From Priestia abyssalis (GTDB lineage Bacteria > Bacillota > Bacilli > Bacillales > Bacillaceae_H): a stretch of DNA of 64,000 nt. The position numbers were made by a program, and so were the translations under genes. Numbering within the stretch: position 1 is the first letter of the stretch; each line of letters starts with the position of its first letter. The notes below the pieces were generated by a model. That model did not search any database. It saw nothing but the letters and a program-made list of their open reading frames with translations, and was not told the DNA's origin. Below, piece after piece: positions 45,091-53,290 of this stretch. The stretch covers positions 5,004,326-5,068,325 of the forward strand of contig NZ_KV917369.1 of assembly GCF_002019595.1 (NCBI RefSeq), written 5' to 3'.

Positions 45091-45663
45091 TTATTCCTTT
45101 TCTTTCTTATACCCGTCCACAACGAGGTCCAGCTTTCCGTTTTCCGGATTAATAATTAATCCATGGACCGGAACACGCTTAGGGAAAAGCGGATGATTTT
45201 GAAGAGTCTCCACGCTGTGTTTCACGCTTTCTTCTACACTATTGAAGCCTCTTAGCCAGTTTTTCAAGTCAATTCCTGAATATTTGATGGTAGAGAGCGT
45301 GTCTTCGCTAACGCCTTCTGACTTTATCTTATAAAGGATTTTATCCGCCTCAATTTTCCCCATGCCACAGTCGTAATGACCGATTACACATACTTCATCT
45401 GCATTCAGCTCATATACGGCTACCAATATGCTTCGTACGATACTGCCAAATGGGTGGGCAACGATCGCACCGGCATTTTTAATGATTTTCACATCTCCAT
45501 TTCGTAAATTCATGGAATGAGGCAATAATTCTACAAGCCTTGTGTCCATACATGATAAAATGACAAGTCTTTTATCCGGAAACTTAGTTGTTTGATACTT
45601 TTCAAAATCTTTATTGCTCACGAATTTTTCATTAAAATCTAAAATCTCTTGCATTATAGACAT
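45091..45663 (-). CDS. Beta-class carbonic anhydrase (YtiB)
   Basis: A 190-residue beta-carbonic anhydrase. Zinc ligands are in ILSCMDTRL (Cys, Asp, Arg) and VIGHYDCGMG (His, Cys). It interconverts CO2 and bicarbonate in the cytosol. The frame extends to 45732, but the ATG at 45663 has AAGGGATTG upstream. It diverges from the ZagA-like GTPase gene; a Zur box lies between them. Confidence 0.88.
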   Translation of the reverse strand: MSIMQEILDFNEKFVSNKDFEKYQTTKFPDKRLVILSCMDTRLVELLPHSMNLRNGDVKIIKNAGAIVAHPFGSIVRSILVAVYELNADEVCVIGHYDCGMGKIEADKILYKIKSEGVSEDTLSTIKYSGIDLKNWLRGFNSVEESVKHSVETLQNHPLFPKRVPVHGLIINPENGKLDLVVDGYKKEKE

Positions 45664-45759
45664 ATGACACAATCCCTTCTTATAAAACTTATGAATATTT
45701 ATATAATTATATAAATTACTTGTCCTTTTCACAATTTTTTTTGTATGATACTAAAAGTT

Positions 45760-45780
45760 AAATCGTAATTATTCTTATTT
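45760..45780 (+). promoter_or_regulatory. Zur box upstream of the ZagA-like gene
   Basis: AAATCGTAAT-T-ATTCTTATTT: left half perfect against AAATCGTAATnATTACGATTT, right half with three mismatches. It lies just after a TATGAT -10 (45744-45749). Confidence 0.65.
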
Positions 45781-45795
45781 ACAAAGGAGAAGACC

Positions 45796-46980
45796 ATGAA
45801 TAAAATACCAGTTACAGTATTAAGCGGCTATTTAGGTGCCGGAAAGACGACTTTGCTCAATCACATTTTACATAACCGTGAAGGCCTAAAAATTGCCGTT
45901 ATTGTGAATGATATGAGCGAGATTAATATTGATGCGGATTTAGTGAATCGAGGCGGCTTTTCACGAACGGAAGAAAAGTTGGTTGAAATACAAAATGGCT
46001 GCATTTGCTGTACATTAAGAGAAGATTTGATGGAAGAAGTCGAGCGTCTCGTGGATGAAGGCAATATTGACTACATTGTCATTGAGTCATCTGGTATTAG
46101 CGAGCCGATTCCTGTTGCCCAAACTTTTACTTACTTGGATGAAGAATCAGGAATTGACTTAACGAAAAAGTGCCGATTGGATACGATGATAACGGTCGTG
46201 GACGGCAACCGTTTTTGGAATGACTTTGCTTCTGGCGAAAGCTTGCTCGACCGTAAACAAGGAACAGATGAACACGATACTCGCGAGATTGTGGATTTAT
46301 TGATCGATCAAATTGAGTTTGCCAATGTCATTTTATTAAATAAAGTAGATTTATTAGCCGAGGAAGACGTTATAGAACTTGAAAACTTGTTAAAGAAACT
46401 TAATCCGGAAGCGAACGTCATCAAGACGGAACATAGTGAAGTTTCCCTTCATGAAATTTTAAATACAAATCTGTTTGATTTTGATAAAGCCAGCCAAGGA
46501 GCGGGTTGGATTAAAGAGTTAAATGAAGAACATACGCCTGAAACGGAGGAATATGGCATTTCTTCTTTCGTCTACCGCCGTCGTCGCCCTTTTCATCCAG
46601 AACGGTTTATGAGCTGGTTAGAGCATTGGCCGGTCGATATTGTACGCGCAAAAGGATTTTTCTGGTTGGCTTCCCGAAACAACATGACAGGCCTTCTTTC
46701 TCAAGCTGGAACATCTATTATGATTCAAGGAGCCGGTGAATGGATTGCAGCATATCCAGAAGAAGAGCGAGAGCAAACATTAAAAGCAGAACCCGAGCTG
46801 TTAGAGAAATGGGATGAGTCATTTGGCGACCGTATGAACGAACTTGTGTTCATCGGGGTTGATATGAATCGGAATGAAGTGGAAACTTCTCTTGATCAAT
46901 GCTTGCTGACAAATGAAGAAATGAAGCTGGATTGGTCATTATTCCATGATCCTCTTCCTGCTTTTACCGTTTCTTCTTGA
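45796..46980 (+). CDS. Zinc-responsive CobW/COG0523 GTPase (YciC/ZagA type)
   Basis: A 394-residue G3E GTPase. Walker A is [12 protein letters not shown] at residues 10-21, the metal motif is [12 protein letters not shown] (CxCC) near 72, then ESSGISEP and NKVDLL for guanine. The C-terminal CobW_C domain follows from about 265. ZagA of B. subtilis delivers zinc to the folate enzyme FolE when zinc is short. The Zur box upstream and znuA downstream make a zinc chaperone role likely. Confidence 0.88.
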   Translation: MNKIPVTVLSGYLGAGKTTLLNHILHNREGLKIAVIVNDMSEINIDADLVNRGGFSRTEEKLVEIQNGCICCTLREDLMEEVERLVDEGNIDYIVIESSGISEPIPVAQTFTYLDEESGIDLTKKCRLDTMITVVDGNRFWNDFASGESLLDRKQGTDEHDTREIVDLLIDQIEFANVILLNKVDLLAEEDVIELENLLKKLNPEANVIKTEHSEVSLHEILNTNLFDFDKASQGAGWIKELNEEHTPETEEYGISSFVYRRRRPFHPERFMSWLEHWPVDIVRAKGFFWLASRNNMTGLLSQAGTSIMIQGAGEWIAAYPEEEREQTLKAEPELLEKWDESFGDRMNELVFIGVDMNRNEVETSLDQCLLTNEEMKLDWSLFHDPLPAFTVSS

Positions 46981-46993
46981 TTTTTTTATTTTC

Positions 46994-47014
46994 AAATCGT
47001 AATAATTACGATAT
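46994..47014 (+). promoter_or_regulatory. Zur box overlapping the znuA promoter
   Basis: AAATCGTAATAATTACGATAT matches AAATCGTAATnATTACGATTT with one mismatch. Its right end overlaps a TATAAT -10 (47012-47017), so bound Zur would block the polymerase. Confidence 0.9.
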
Positions 47015-47063
47015 AATTACATCTGGATCAGATAGATAAAACGAAGTTCGAGAGGAGAAAAAA

Positions 47064-48068
47064 ATGAAACTTAAAGCAGGTTTAATGGCACTATCATTGG
47101 CCTTTACTTCTTTTCTTGCTGCTTGCGGCAGTGAGAACACAAGCGGAAATGCTGATAGTGAAGTGAAAGATGATGCCTTACAAATATATACAACTATTTA
47201 CCCATTGCAAGATTTTGCGGCTAAAATCGGCGGAGAGCATGTAAAAGTAGAAAGTATTTTGCCTCCAGGCGTTGATGCCCATACATTTGAACCTACTCCA
47301 AAAACAATGGTAACCCTGGCTAAAGCTGATGCCTTTATTTATTCAGGAGCAGGAGTAGAGGGATTTGTAGAAGCGGCTAAAGATACATTAAAAAGTGAAG
47401 ATGTAAAGCTTGTTGAAGCAGCCCACGGTATCGAACTGGCTCACCATGATGAGCATGGAACAGAAGAAGCGCATGACGAGCATGCCGCCGAAGAAAGCCA
47501 TGACGAGCATGCTGCTGAGGAAACTCATGACGAGCATGACCACGGAGATGTCGATCCACATATCTGGTTAGATCCAATTTTGGCTATCGAATTAGCTGAA
47601 AATATTAAAACAGAATTAACAGAACTTAAACCAGAGGCAAAAGAGGATTTTGAGAAGAATTTTGAAACATTAAAAAGCGATCTTGAAACATTAGATAAAG
47701 AATTCACCCAAGTAATTGAATCAGCACCTAAAAAAGAGATTTTAGTGGCACATGCCGCTTACGGTTATTGGGAAGGTCGCTACGGTATTGAACAGTTAAG
47801 CGTATCCGGATTATCGCCGACAAGCGAGCCATCACAAAAAGAATTGCAAAATCTCGTATCAACCGCAAAAGAACATGGTATCAAATATGTTATCTTTGAA
47901 CAAAACGCAACGCCTAAAATCGCCGAGCTTGTGAAAAAGGAAATTGGAGCAGACTCCTTAACTTTACACAACCTTGAAGCGGTAACAGAAGAAGATATAA
48001 AGAATAAAGAAGATTATTTCTCAATCATGAAGAAAAACCTTGAAACACTAAAAACAGCTTTACAGTAA
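47064..48068 (+). CDS. znuA: Zinc ABC transporter substrate-binding lipoprotein ZnuA
   Basis: A 334-residue cluster A-I lipoprotein. Lipobox FLAAC with Cys21. Metal ligands expected at His in VDAHTFEP, His in VDPHIWLDP, His in LVAHAAYGYW and Asp/Glu near the C-terminus. A histidine- and acid-rich loop (about residues 128-160) is built of repeats of the type EE(S/T)HDEHA. It captures zinc outside the cell. No cognate ATPase or permease gene lies beside it; these must be elsewhere. Confidence 0.9.
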   Translation: MKLKAGLMALSLAFTSFLAACGSENTSGNADSEVKDDALQIYTTIYPLQDFAAKIGGEHVKVESILPPGVDAHTFEPTPKTMVTLAKADAFIYSGAGVEGFVEAAKDTLKSEDVKLVEAAHGIELAHHDEHGTEEAHDEHAAEESHDEHAAEETHDEHDHGDVDPHIWLDPILAIELAENIKTELTELKPEAKEDFEKNFETLKSDLETLDKEFTQVIESAPKKEILVAHAAYGYWEGRYGIEQLSVSGLSPTSEPSQKELQNLVSTAKEHGIKYVIFEQNATPKIAELVKKEIGADSLTLHNLEAVTEEDIKNKEDYFSIMKKNLETLKTALQ

Positions 48069-48102
48069 AAAAACAGCTTGCGCAGGCAAGCTGTTTTTTT
48101 TA
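48066..48102 (+). terminator. Terminator of znuA
   Basis: AAAAAACAGCTTGC-GCAG-GCAAGCTGTTTTTTTT. Confidence 0.92.
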
Positions 48103-48264
48103 TTTCATCTTGTATTTATTCATGGAACACTCTCATGATCGCACTTCAACAAAGCGTAATGATTATTATTTTGAAGAAATACGCTTCATGGCTTCAATGC
48201 ATATTCTCTGGTAAAAGGTGGACAATAAGGAACAACAGTACTCTATTGGAAAGGTTGCGTATCA

Positions 48265-49599
48265 ATGGATCATTTAGTCCTTGCACGTTCAATGTTCGGC
48301 ATGACCATGGCATTTCACATCATCTTTGCCACCCTTGGAGTAGGCATTCCGCTTATGGTGTTATTTGCTGAATTGCTTTACCACAAAACAAAAGACAAAG
48401 ATTATGCGATCATGGCTAAACGTTGGACGAAGGGTTTTGCAGTATTGCTCGGGGTCGCCATTCCTACGGGGACGATTGCCGGAGTGCAGCTCAACCTTCT
48501 TTGGCCAGGTTTTATGGAAGTGATCGGTAAAGTAATGGCCCTTGCCTTCCAGATTGAAATTTACGCTTTTTTCATTGAAGCCTTGTTTATGTCTATTTAC
48601 ATTTATGCGGCTGATCGCATTTCTCCTCTTATGAGAATTGTCAGTGTGACAATGGTTGCCATCGGCGGAGCAGCTTCAGCCATCCTGATTACAAATGTTC
48701 ATGCATTTGAAGGAACTCCTGCCGGTTTTCGGATTGAAAACGGAGAAATTGTAGATGTAGATCCATGGGCCGCGTTTTTTAACCCAAGCTTCCTTGTATC
48801 CGCAGGACATGTGGTCGTTTCTGCCTTTATGACAGGTGCTTTTGTTCTCGCTTCTATTTCTGCATACAAAATGCTTCGTTCGAAAGCAGAAAAAAATGTG
48901 TACAACTTTTATAAGAAAGCACTGGTGCTCACTTTGACCGCCGGGCTTGTTTTTTCATTTTTAACGGCTCTCAACGGTCATGAATCGGCCCAGATGCTGC
49001 ATGAATATCAGCCTGAAAAGCTGGCTGCGGCAGAAGGGTTGTTTGAAACGCAAGACCATGCTCCGCTTGCCATCGGCGGTTATACGGACCTTGAAACAAA
49101 AGAAGTAAAATTCGGAATCGAGATCCCGTGGGCTCTCAGCTTCTTGGCGGGAAACAGCTTCGATACAGTCGTTGTCGGGCTCGATGATTTTCCAAAAGAA
49201 TATTGGCCGCCCTTATTTGTCCATACGTTGTTCAATGGGATGGTTTTAATCGGATCTGCTCTCATTTTTTTAGCGATATTTGGACTATTCTGGTATAAAA
49301 TTTTAAAACGGAATAACTTTCCAAAATGGCTTATGTGGCTCTATGTTGCCTCGGGTCCGCTTTCCATTCTCGCTATTGAGTTCGGCTGGATTTTCGCTTG
49401 TACGGGAAGGCAGCCATGGGTTATTTACCGAATCATGAAAACATCTGAAGCCGTTACGACTTCGTCTGAATTAGGTTTATTGTTTACCTTCTTTTTGCTC
49501 GTTTACATTATTTTAGGAGTAGCCGTTGTGCTCGTTCTAAAATATTACTTTAAGCGTCACCCTGTCTCGAAAGACCTGGAGATGCGAACTGAATCGTAA
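48265..49599 (+). CDS. ythA: bd-type menaquinol oxidase subunit I (YthA/CydA)
   Basis: A 444-residue subunit I of a bd oxidase. The first helices carry the heme ligand His in TMAFHIIFATLGVG; GRQPWVIYR is the family signature near residue 390. The Q-loop is short, as in Gram-positive enzymes. It transfers electrons from menaquinol to oxygen. GGAAAGGTTGCGTATCA precedes the ATG. Named ythA because the pair lies where ythAB lies in B. subtilis; the paralogue cydA is an alternative name. Confidence 0.9.
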   Translation: MDHLVLARSMFGMTMAFHIIFATLGVGIPLMVLFAELLYHKTKDKDYAIMAKRWTKGFAVLLGVAIPTGTIAGVQLNLLWPGFMEVIGKVMALAFQIEIYAFFIEALFMSIYIYAADRISPLMRIVSVTMVAIGGAASAILITNVHAFEGTPAGFRIENGEIVDVDPWAAFFNPSFLVSAGHVVVSAFMTGAFVLASISAYKMLRSKAEKNVYNFYKKALVLTLTAGLVFSFLTALNGHESAQMLHEYQPEKLAAAEGLFETQDHAPLAIGGYTDLETKEVKFGIEIPWALSFLAGNSFDTVVVGLDDFPKEYWPPLFVHTLFNGMVLIGSALIFLAIFGLFWYKILKRNNFPKWLMWLYVASGPLSILAIEFGWIFACTGRQPWVIYRIMKTSEAVTTSSELGLLFTFFLLVYIILGVAVVLVLKYYFKRHPVSKDLEMRTES

Positions 49600-49616
49600 G
49601 GAGATGTCACGCTGAG

Positions 49617-50645
49617 ATGATGACTGAAGCATTATTGGCCATTTCTGTATTATGGGGATTTATTTTCATTTATGCCGTGATGGCAACGATGGATTTCGGA
49701 GCGGGCTTTTGGTCCATGATCTATATCAATCGGGAAAAAACGAATGCGACAACGATTGCTAACCGTTACCTCTCCCCTACATGGGAAGTGACAAATGTAT
49801 TTATTGTGGCGATTGTCGTGGCACTGTTCACTTTTTTCCCAGGCGCTACGTTTACATTAGGAACGGTCCTGCTTATTCCAGGAAGCATTATTTTGCTGCT
49901 TCTTTCCATTCGAAGTGCTTTTCTTGTTTTCTCTCATATTGCTAAGGATTATGAGAAAGCACTGACCTATATTTCAGGAATTTCCGGTATTTTGATTCCA
50001 GCCTTTTTGATTTGCGTTCTTCCAATCACTCATGGAAATTATATCGATACTATTGAAGGCACTGAAAAGCTCAATTTAGTGACTTTATTTACAAGCCCGA
50101 ATGTGTATGCGTTTATCGGGTTTGCCATTAGCTCCACCTTATTTTTGTCTTCGCTTCTTTTAGCCGATTACTCAAAAGTGTCGGATGAATTTGAAGCATA
50201 TAACGTATACCGCCGGGACGCAATCATTCTCGGACCGATTGCCTTGCTTATGGCTTTCCTTATCATGGTCACCATGCGCGGGGAGTCAACATGGCTTTAT
50301 GACAATATGATGGAAATGAAAGGATGGCTGATTGCTTCGGCTCTTATGTTTATTGTGACCGGAGGCGCCCTCTTCATTCGGACATCCAGAGCAGTGGGGA
50401 TGCCGCGATTGGCGGTTATTTCTACTCTCGTACAATACTTTTTGGCAAGCTATGCTTATGGAAAATCCCATCTTCCCTTTGTGGTATTTCCAAATGTAAC
50501 GATCGAATCGGGTTTTACTCATCCTGCTACCTTCCGAGCTTTGTTTATCTCTTACATTGTAGGATTTGTCATCCTGTTCCCTGGGTTCGTTTATTTTTGG
50601 AAACTGTTTATGAAGGATCGAAATTATTTAAAGAACAAAATATGA
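49617..50645 (+). CDS. ythB: bd-type menaquinol oxidase subunit II (YthB/CydB)
   Basis: A 342-residue subunit II with eight to nine helices. The N-terminal part has MATMDFGAGFWSM (family: DGFDxGxG-like region). It pairs with YthA to form the oxidase. It begins 17 nt after ythA, with AAGGAGATGTCACG upstream. A 10-codon frame that overlaps its stop is probably meaningless. Confidence 0.9.
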   Translation: MMTEALLAISVLWGFIFIYAVMATMDFGAGFWSMIYINREKTNATTIANRYLSPTWEVTNVFIVAIVVALFTFFPGATFTLGTVLLIPGSIILLLLSIRSAFLVFSHIAKDYEKALTYISGISGILIPAFLICVLPITHGNYIDTIEGTEKLNLVTLFTSPNVYAFIGFAISSTLFLSSLLLADYSKVSDEFEAYNVYRRDAIILGPIALLMAFLIMVTMRGESTWLYDNMMEMKGWLIASALMFIVTGGALFIRTSRAVGMPRLAVISTLVQYFLASYAYGKSHLPFVVFPNVTIESGFTHPATFRALFISYIVGFVILFPGFVYFWKLFMKDRNYLKNKI

Positions 50646-50680
50646 AGCGTGCGATTGAGGGCTTTTCAATTTAAAGCAGC

Positions 50681-50726
50681 AAAGGCATCTAGCTAAAGAA
50701 AACTCCCTTTAGTCAGATGCCTTTAT
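50681..50726. terminator. Bidirectional terminator between ythB and flavodoxin
   Basis: AAAGGCATCTAGCTAAAGAAAA pairs, with small mismatches, with CTTTAGTCAGATGCCTTT. Confidence 0.7.
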
Positions 50727-50729
50727 TCA

Positions 50730-51182
50730 TTACATAACTTTTTCTCCAATCTTTTCAGCAAATTCCTTGGCGAATTGCCGGCACTGTTCAATGTCTTCCC
50801 CATAAGGAGCATGCTCGATTTTTAACCCTTCTAAGACCAGCTCTCCTCCTCTTTCCGCAATTCGATGTTCCAATAAATCAACCGCGCCGCAAAAATGCTC
50901 ATATGCCCGATCTCCCGATCCGAATACAGCTGCTTTTTTCCCGCTTAAATCCAATTCATCCATCCCCTCATAGATGTCTAGAAAATCATCTGGAAGTTCC
51001 CCATCTCCCCATGTATACGCTCCAAGCAAAATATAATCGTAAGAAAGTATGTCATCAGCCGCTACATCAAGGGCTTCTTTGCGGTCCACATGCACTCCCT
51101 CATTCTGTAAAATCTCCTCGATTAAATCCGCTATCATTTCTGTATTACCAGACATACTCGCATACACCATTAGCGTTTTCAT
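50730..51182 (-). CDS. Flavodoxin (YkuN/YkuP type)
   Basis: A 150-residue short-chain flavodoxin. The FMN phosphate loop YASMSGNTEMIA is at residues 6-17, then LLGAYTWGDGELPDD and FGSGDRAYEHFCGAVD. It carries single electrons and replaces ferredoxin when iron is short. The ATG at 51182 follows AGGAGAAAAAGG. It lies 27 nt behind a YkuO-like gene with a Fur box upstream, like the iron-repressed ykuNOP operon of B. subtilis. Confidence 0.9.
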   Translation of the reverse strand: MKTLMVYASMSGNTEMIADLIEEILQNEGVHVDRKEALDVAADDILSYDYILLGAYTWGDGELPDDFLDIYEGMDELDLSGKKAAVFGSGDRAYEHFCGAVDLLEHRIAERGGELVLEGLKIEHAPYGEDIEQCRQFAKEFAEKIGEKVM

Positions 51183-51209
51183 CCTTTTTCTCCTCTCTTT
51201 TGCATCCAC

Positions 51210-51905
51210 TTAAACTACCCTTTTATGATTAAGCATCATTGATTGCTCCAAGGTGCTTTTAATGAGCCCTAAAAAATGCAGGGATTCTTCGTATTGCGCT
51301 TCTTTTATACAAACCTCATACTTTGTTCCCGTCATGAGGCAGTAAAACTCAATCGAATCGGGCAATTGATTAAACGCATGACGACCGAACACGACCATTA
51401 GATGAACGAACGCGTTTCTCACCTCTTCGCTATCATCCAGCATGATTTTTTTGATTTTATAAGAATTAGCTGTCCACTCTCCTACATCAATCTCTACTGA
51501 TAAATCAATCCCTAGTTCAGCTACTGCGACTCTGTATTTTTCATATAAAAAGAGCGGCGGCATAATGTGAGAACAGGCTCCCAGCTCTTGAAGCAAGTAA
51601 TCTGTTACTTTAGCCAGTACCGTATAATAATGCATTTTTGATTGAAATAAGCGTACATTGATACAGTGCCACTGACGCTCGAGCAGCTTAAGGGTGGATA
51701 AAGCCGTTCTCTCTTGTACAGGCAATTGAAAATACTCTTTTAAAATCTGCTTTACAGCTGCTTTAACTGCCCTTTCCCAAGTGATGTGACGGTTCCTATT
51801 TTTATGTAATAGACACTCTTGAAGAAAAATATCGGGTGAATGCATAAATTGCTCCAAATGCTCATTCGAGATGGTTTTCACGTTGACTTTTACGGACTCT
51901 AACAT
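51210..51905 (-). CDS. Hypothetical protein in Fur-controlled operon (YkuO-like by context)
   Basis: A 231-residue soluble protein without a motif I recognise. The N-terminal half is helical and basic (LLHKNRNRHITWERAVKAAVKQIL), the C-terminal half has FYCLMTGTKYEVCIKEAQY. The order Fur box, this gene, flavodoxin recalls ykuO-ykuP; the homology itself is unproven. The ATG at 51905 has AGGTTGTG upstream; a GTG at 51914 is the alternative start. Confidence 0.6.
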   Translation of the reverse strand: MLESVKVNVKTISNEHLEQFMHSPDIFLQECLLHKNRNRHITWERAVKAAVKQILKEYFQLPVQERTALSTLKLLERQWHCINVRLFQSKMHYYTVLAKVTDYLLQELGACSHIMPPLFLYEKYRVAVAELGIDLSVEIDVGEWTANSYKIKKIMLDDSEEVRNAFVHLMVVFGRHAFNQLPDSIEFYCLMTGTKYEVCIKEAQYEESLHFLGLIKSTLEQSMMLNHKRVV

Positions 51906-51920
51906 TTTTATCACAACCTA

Positions 51921-51940
51921 TAACGATAATCATTCTCAAT
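51921..51940 (-). promoter_or_regulatory. Fur box
   Basis: Minus strand ATTGAGAATGATTATCGTTA. Against TGATAATnATTATCA it has two mismatches. 16 nt before the YkuO-like gene. Confidence 0.7.
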
Positions 51941-51965
51941 ATATAACAAAAAAATAAAAACTCTT

Positions 51966-52247
51966 TTATGCTTCTTTTCTAATGATCTTTTGAATAGCAC
52001 TCCATGAATGCTTAACAAAATAAATAGGCTTCTCTTGCTTTTTAGCTTTCTCTTTGATTACTTTCGCCATATTATGGTTGATAAAATCAGTAATGACCAA
52101 AATAAACTCTGTATGCTCCGGAATATCCCTTTTTACCATGCTCGATTTCCTTCCATCCAGATGGATGATATCTTTAAATCCTTCATTCTCTAAACGATTC
52201 GTAATATGCTTTAAACGATCTCCGCCCACTACCATTATTGAAGACAT
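51966..52247 (-). CDS. DUF2325 family small protein
   Basis: A 93-residue protein with a Rossmann-like start MSSIMVVGGDRLKHITNRLE and a HLDGRKSS segment, typical of DUF2325. ATG 52247 follows AGGAGGAAGACC. Function unknown; family members often accompany metal or redox genes. Here the promoter contains a Fur box between -35 and -10, so iron repression is likely. Confidence 0.75.
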   Translation of the reverse strand: MSSIMVVGGDRLKHITNRLENEGFKDIIHLDGRKSSMVKRDIPEHTEFILVITDFINHNMAKVIKEKAKKQEKPIYFVKHSWSAIQKIIRKEA

Positions 52248-52586
52248 GGTCTTCCTCCTCATCATTTCTTTTTATTATTTATGTCAAAGTTGTTTGAGTT
52301 CATTGGTTATTTCTCTACTTAAAGAATAATTGAGAATGATTATCTTTGTCAACATTTAATTGATAAAAATTCTCATTATCATTTATATAGCTTTATTAGT
52401 TATGAAAGAGCTCTATTGCCTAACAGGACTTTTCCCTTATATTTGCCAGGATAAACCGATGTAAATGGGTAAGACTAAGAAAGCAAGTGTTTTGACAACA
52501 CTATAGCTTTGCGCATAAGGTGTCCCCCGCACTGTAAAAGTGCTAAGGACACTTTCTTCATGAAAACATAGGGAGTTGGTGAATGC
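52248..52586. other. Divergent regulatory region with Fur boxes and a structured leader
   Basis: About 340 nt: Fur boxes at 52329-52382, then toward the plus-strand gene a TTGACA (about 52492) and a leader that can fold: GTGTCC ... GGACAC enclosing GCACT-GTAAA-AGTGC. Confidence 0.55.
52329..52382. promoter_or_regulatory. Cluster of Fur boxes
   Basis: TTGAGAATGATTATCTTT (52330-52347) lies between TTGACA and a TATTCT-like -10 for the DUF2325 gene. A second site, TGATAAAAATTCTCATTATCA, lies at 52361-52381. Confidence 0.75.
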
Positions 52587-52784
52587 ATGAACCGCGACAG
52601 CTTAATTGATTCATTTAAAAGCGAAGTAAAAAAATCCGATCAGTTGACGTTTCCCATTTGTGTCGACTCTTTCACAAATCTATGGCAATACGAGTTTGGA
52701 TCATTAGATGACCTGCCGAGTGAAATTGATGATATCATTGCCCATCGTGCCGTTGAGCTTGGATTAATGGAAATGGATGAATGA
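52587..52784 (+). CDS. Small acidic protein, 65 residues
   Basis: MNRDSLIDSFKSEVKKSDQL ... GLMEMDE; acidic, soluble, with one Cys. GGGAGTTGGTGAATGC precedes the ATG. A strong terminator follows. I do not recognise the family. The leader can form a two-part stem, which may be regulatory. Confidence 0.65.
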   Translation: MNRDSLIDSFKSEVKKSDQLTFPICVDSFTNLWQYEFGSLDDLPSEIDDIIAHRAVELGLMEMDE

Positions 52785-52819
52785 AAAAAGGAGACCACAA
52801 CAGTCTCCTTTTTTCATTA
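52780..52819. terminator. Bidirectional terminator
   Basis: AATGAAAAAAGGAGAC-CACAACA-GTCTCCTTTTTTCATT. Confidence 0.92.
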
Positions 52820-53284
52820 CTTGATTCTCTTTTCACGTCGTGCTTTTGAGGAAGCATAAAGTTCCTTTTCTTCCTCTGTCTCAGGAATAACCTTTGGTAT
52901 GGACTGAGCATTTCCCGCCTCATCAAGAGCGACCATTGTCACAAAAGACGTAGTCGTTAATGTTTGCTCGCCAGTTTTCAAATTCTCGCGGTAAACATGT
53001 ACATATACTTCCATCGACGTTTTTCCCGTACCCGTCACAAACGATTCCAGCGTTAAAATATCCCCTACCTTAACAGGTGACAAAAAATTAACGGAGTCAA
53101 TGGAAGCCGTTACGACAGTAGACCGAGAATGCTTCATCGCGGATATAGCTGCCACTTCATCAATGTAAGCTAACACTTTTCCCCCAAAAATCGAACCCAA
53201 ATGATTCGTATCAGGAGGAAGCACCAATCTTGTTTGAACCACTTTTGATTCACTCATCGGTTTTTCTTGATGCACACTGTTCAT
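52817..53284 (-). CDS. Acyl-CoA thioesterase, hotdog fold (YkhA-like)
   Basis: A 155-residue single-hotdog thioesterase of the YciA/YkhA/BACH type. Motifs: LPPDTNHLGSIFGGKVLAYIDEVAAI (catalytic Asp/Asn region) and TASIDSVNFLSPVKVGDIL. It hydrolyses acyl-CoA in the cytosol. It starts 6 nt behind nrdB and so shares its transcript, although no functional link is known. The ATG has AAGGAAGG upstream. Confidence 0.85.
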   Translation of the reverse strand: MNSVHQEKPMSESKVVQTRLVLPPDTNHLGSIFGGKVLAYIDEVAAISAMKHSRSTVVTASIDSVNFLSPVKVGDILTLESFVTGTGKTSMEVYVHVYRENLKTGEQTLTTTSFVTMVALDEAGNAQSIPKVIPETEEEKELYASSKARREKRIK

Positions 53285-53290
53285 CCTTCC

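Noticed and set aside
48078-48371. 97-codon frame before ythA
   Set aside because: It overlaps the ythA start, has no ribosome binding site, and its residues look like an out-of-frame reading.
50642-50674. 10-codon frame overlapping the ythB stop as a CydX-like small subunit
   Set aside because: Too short and polar; CydX proteins have a membrane helix.
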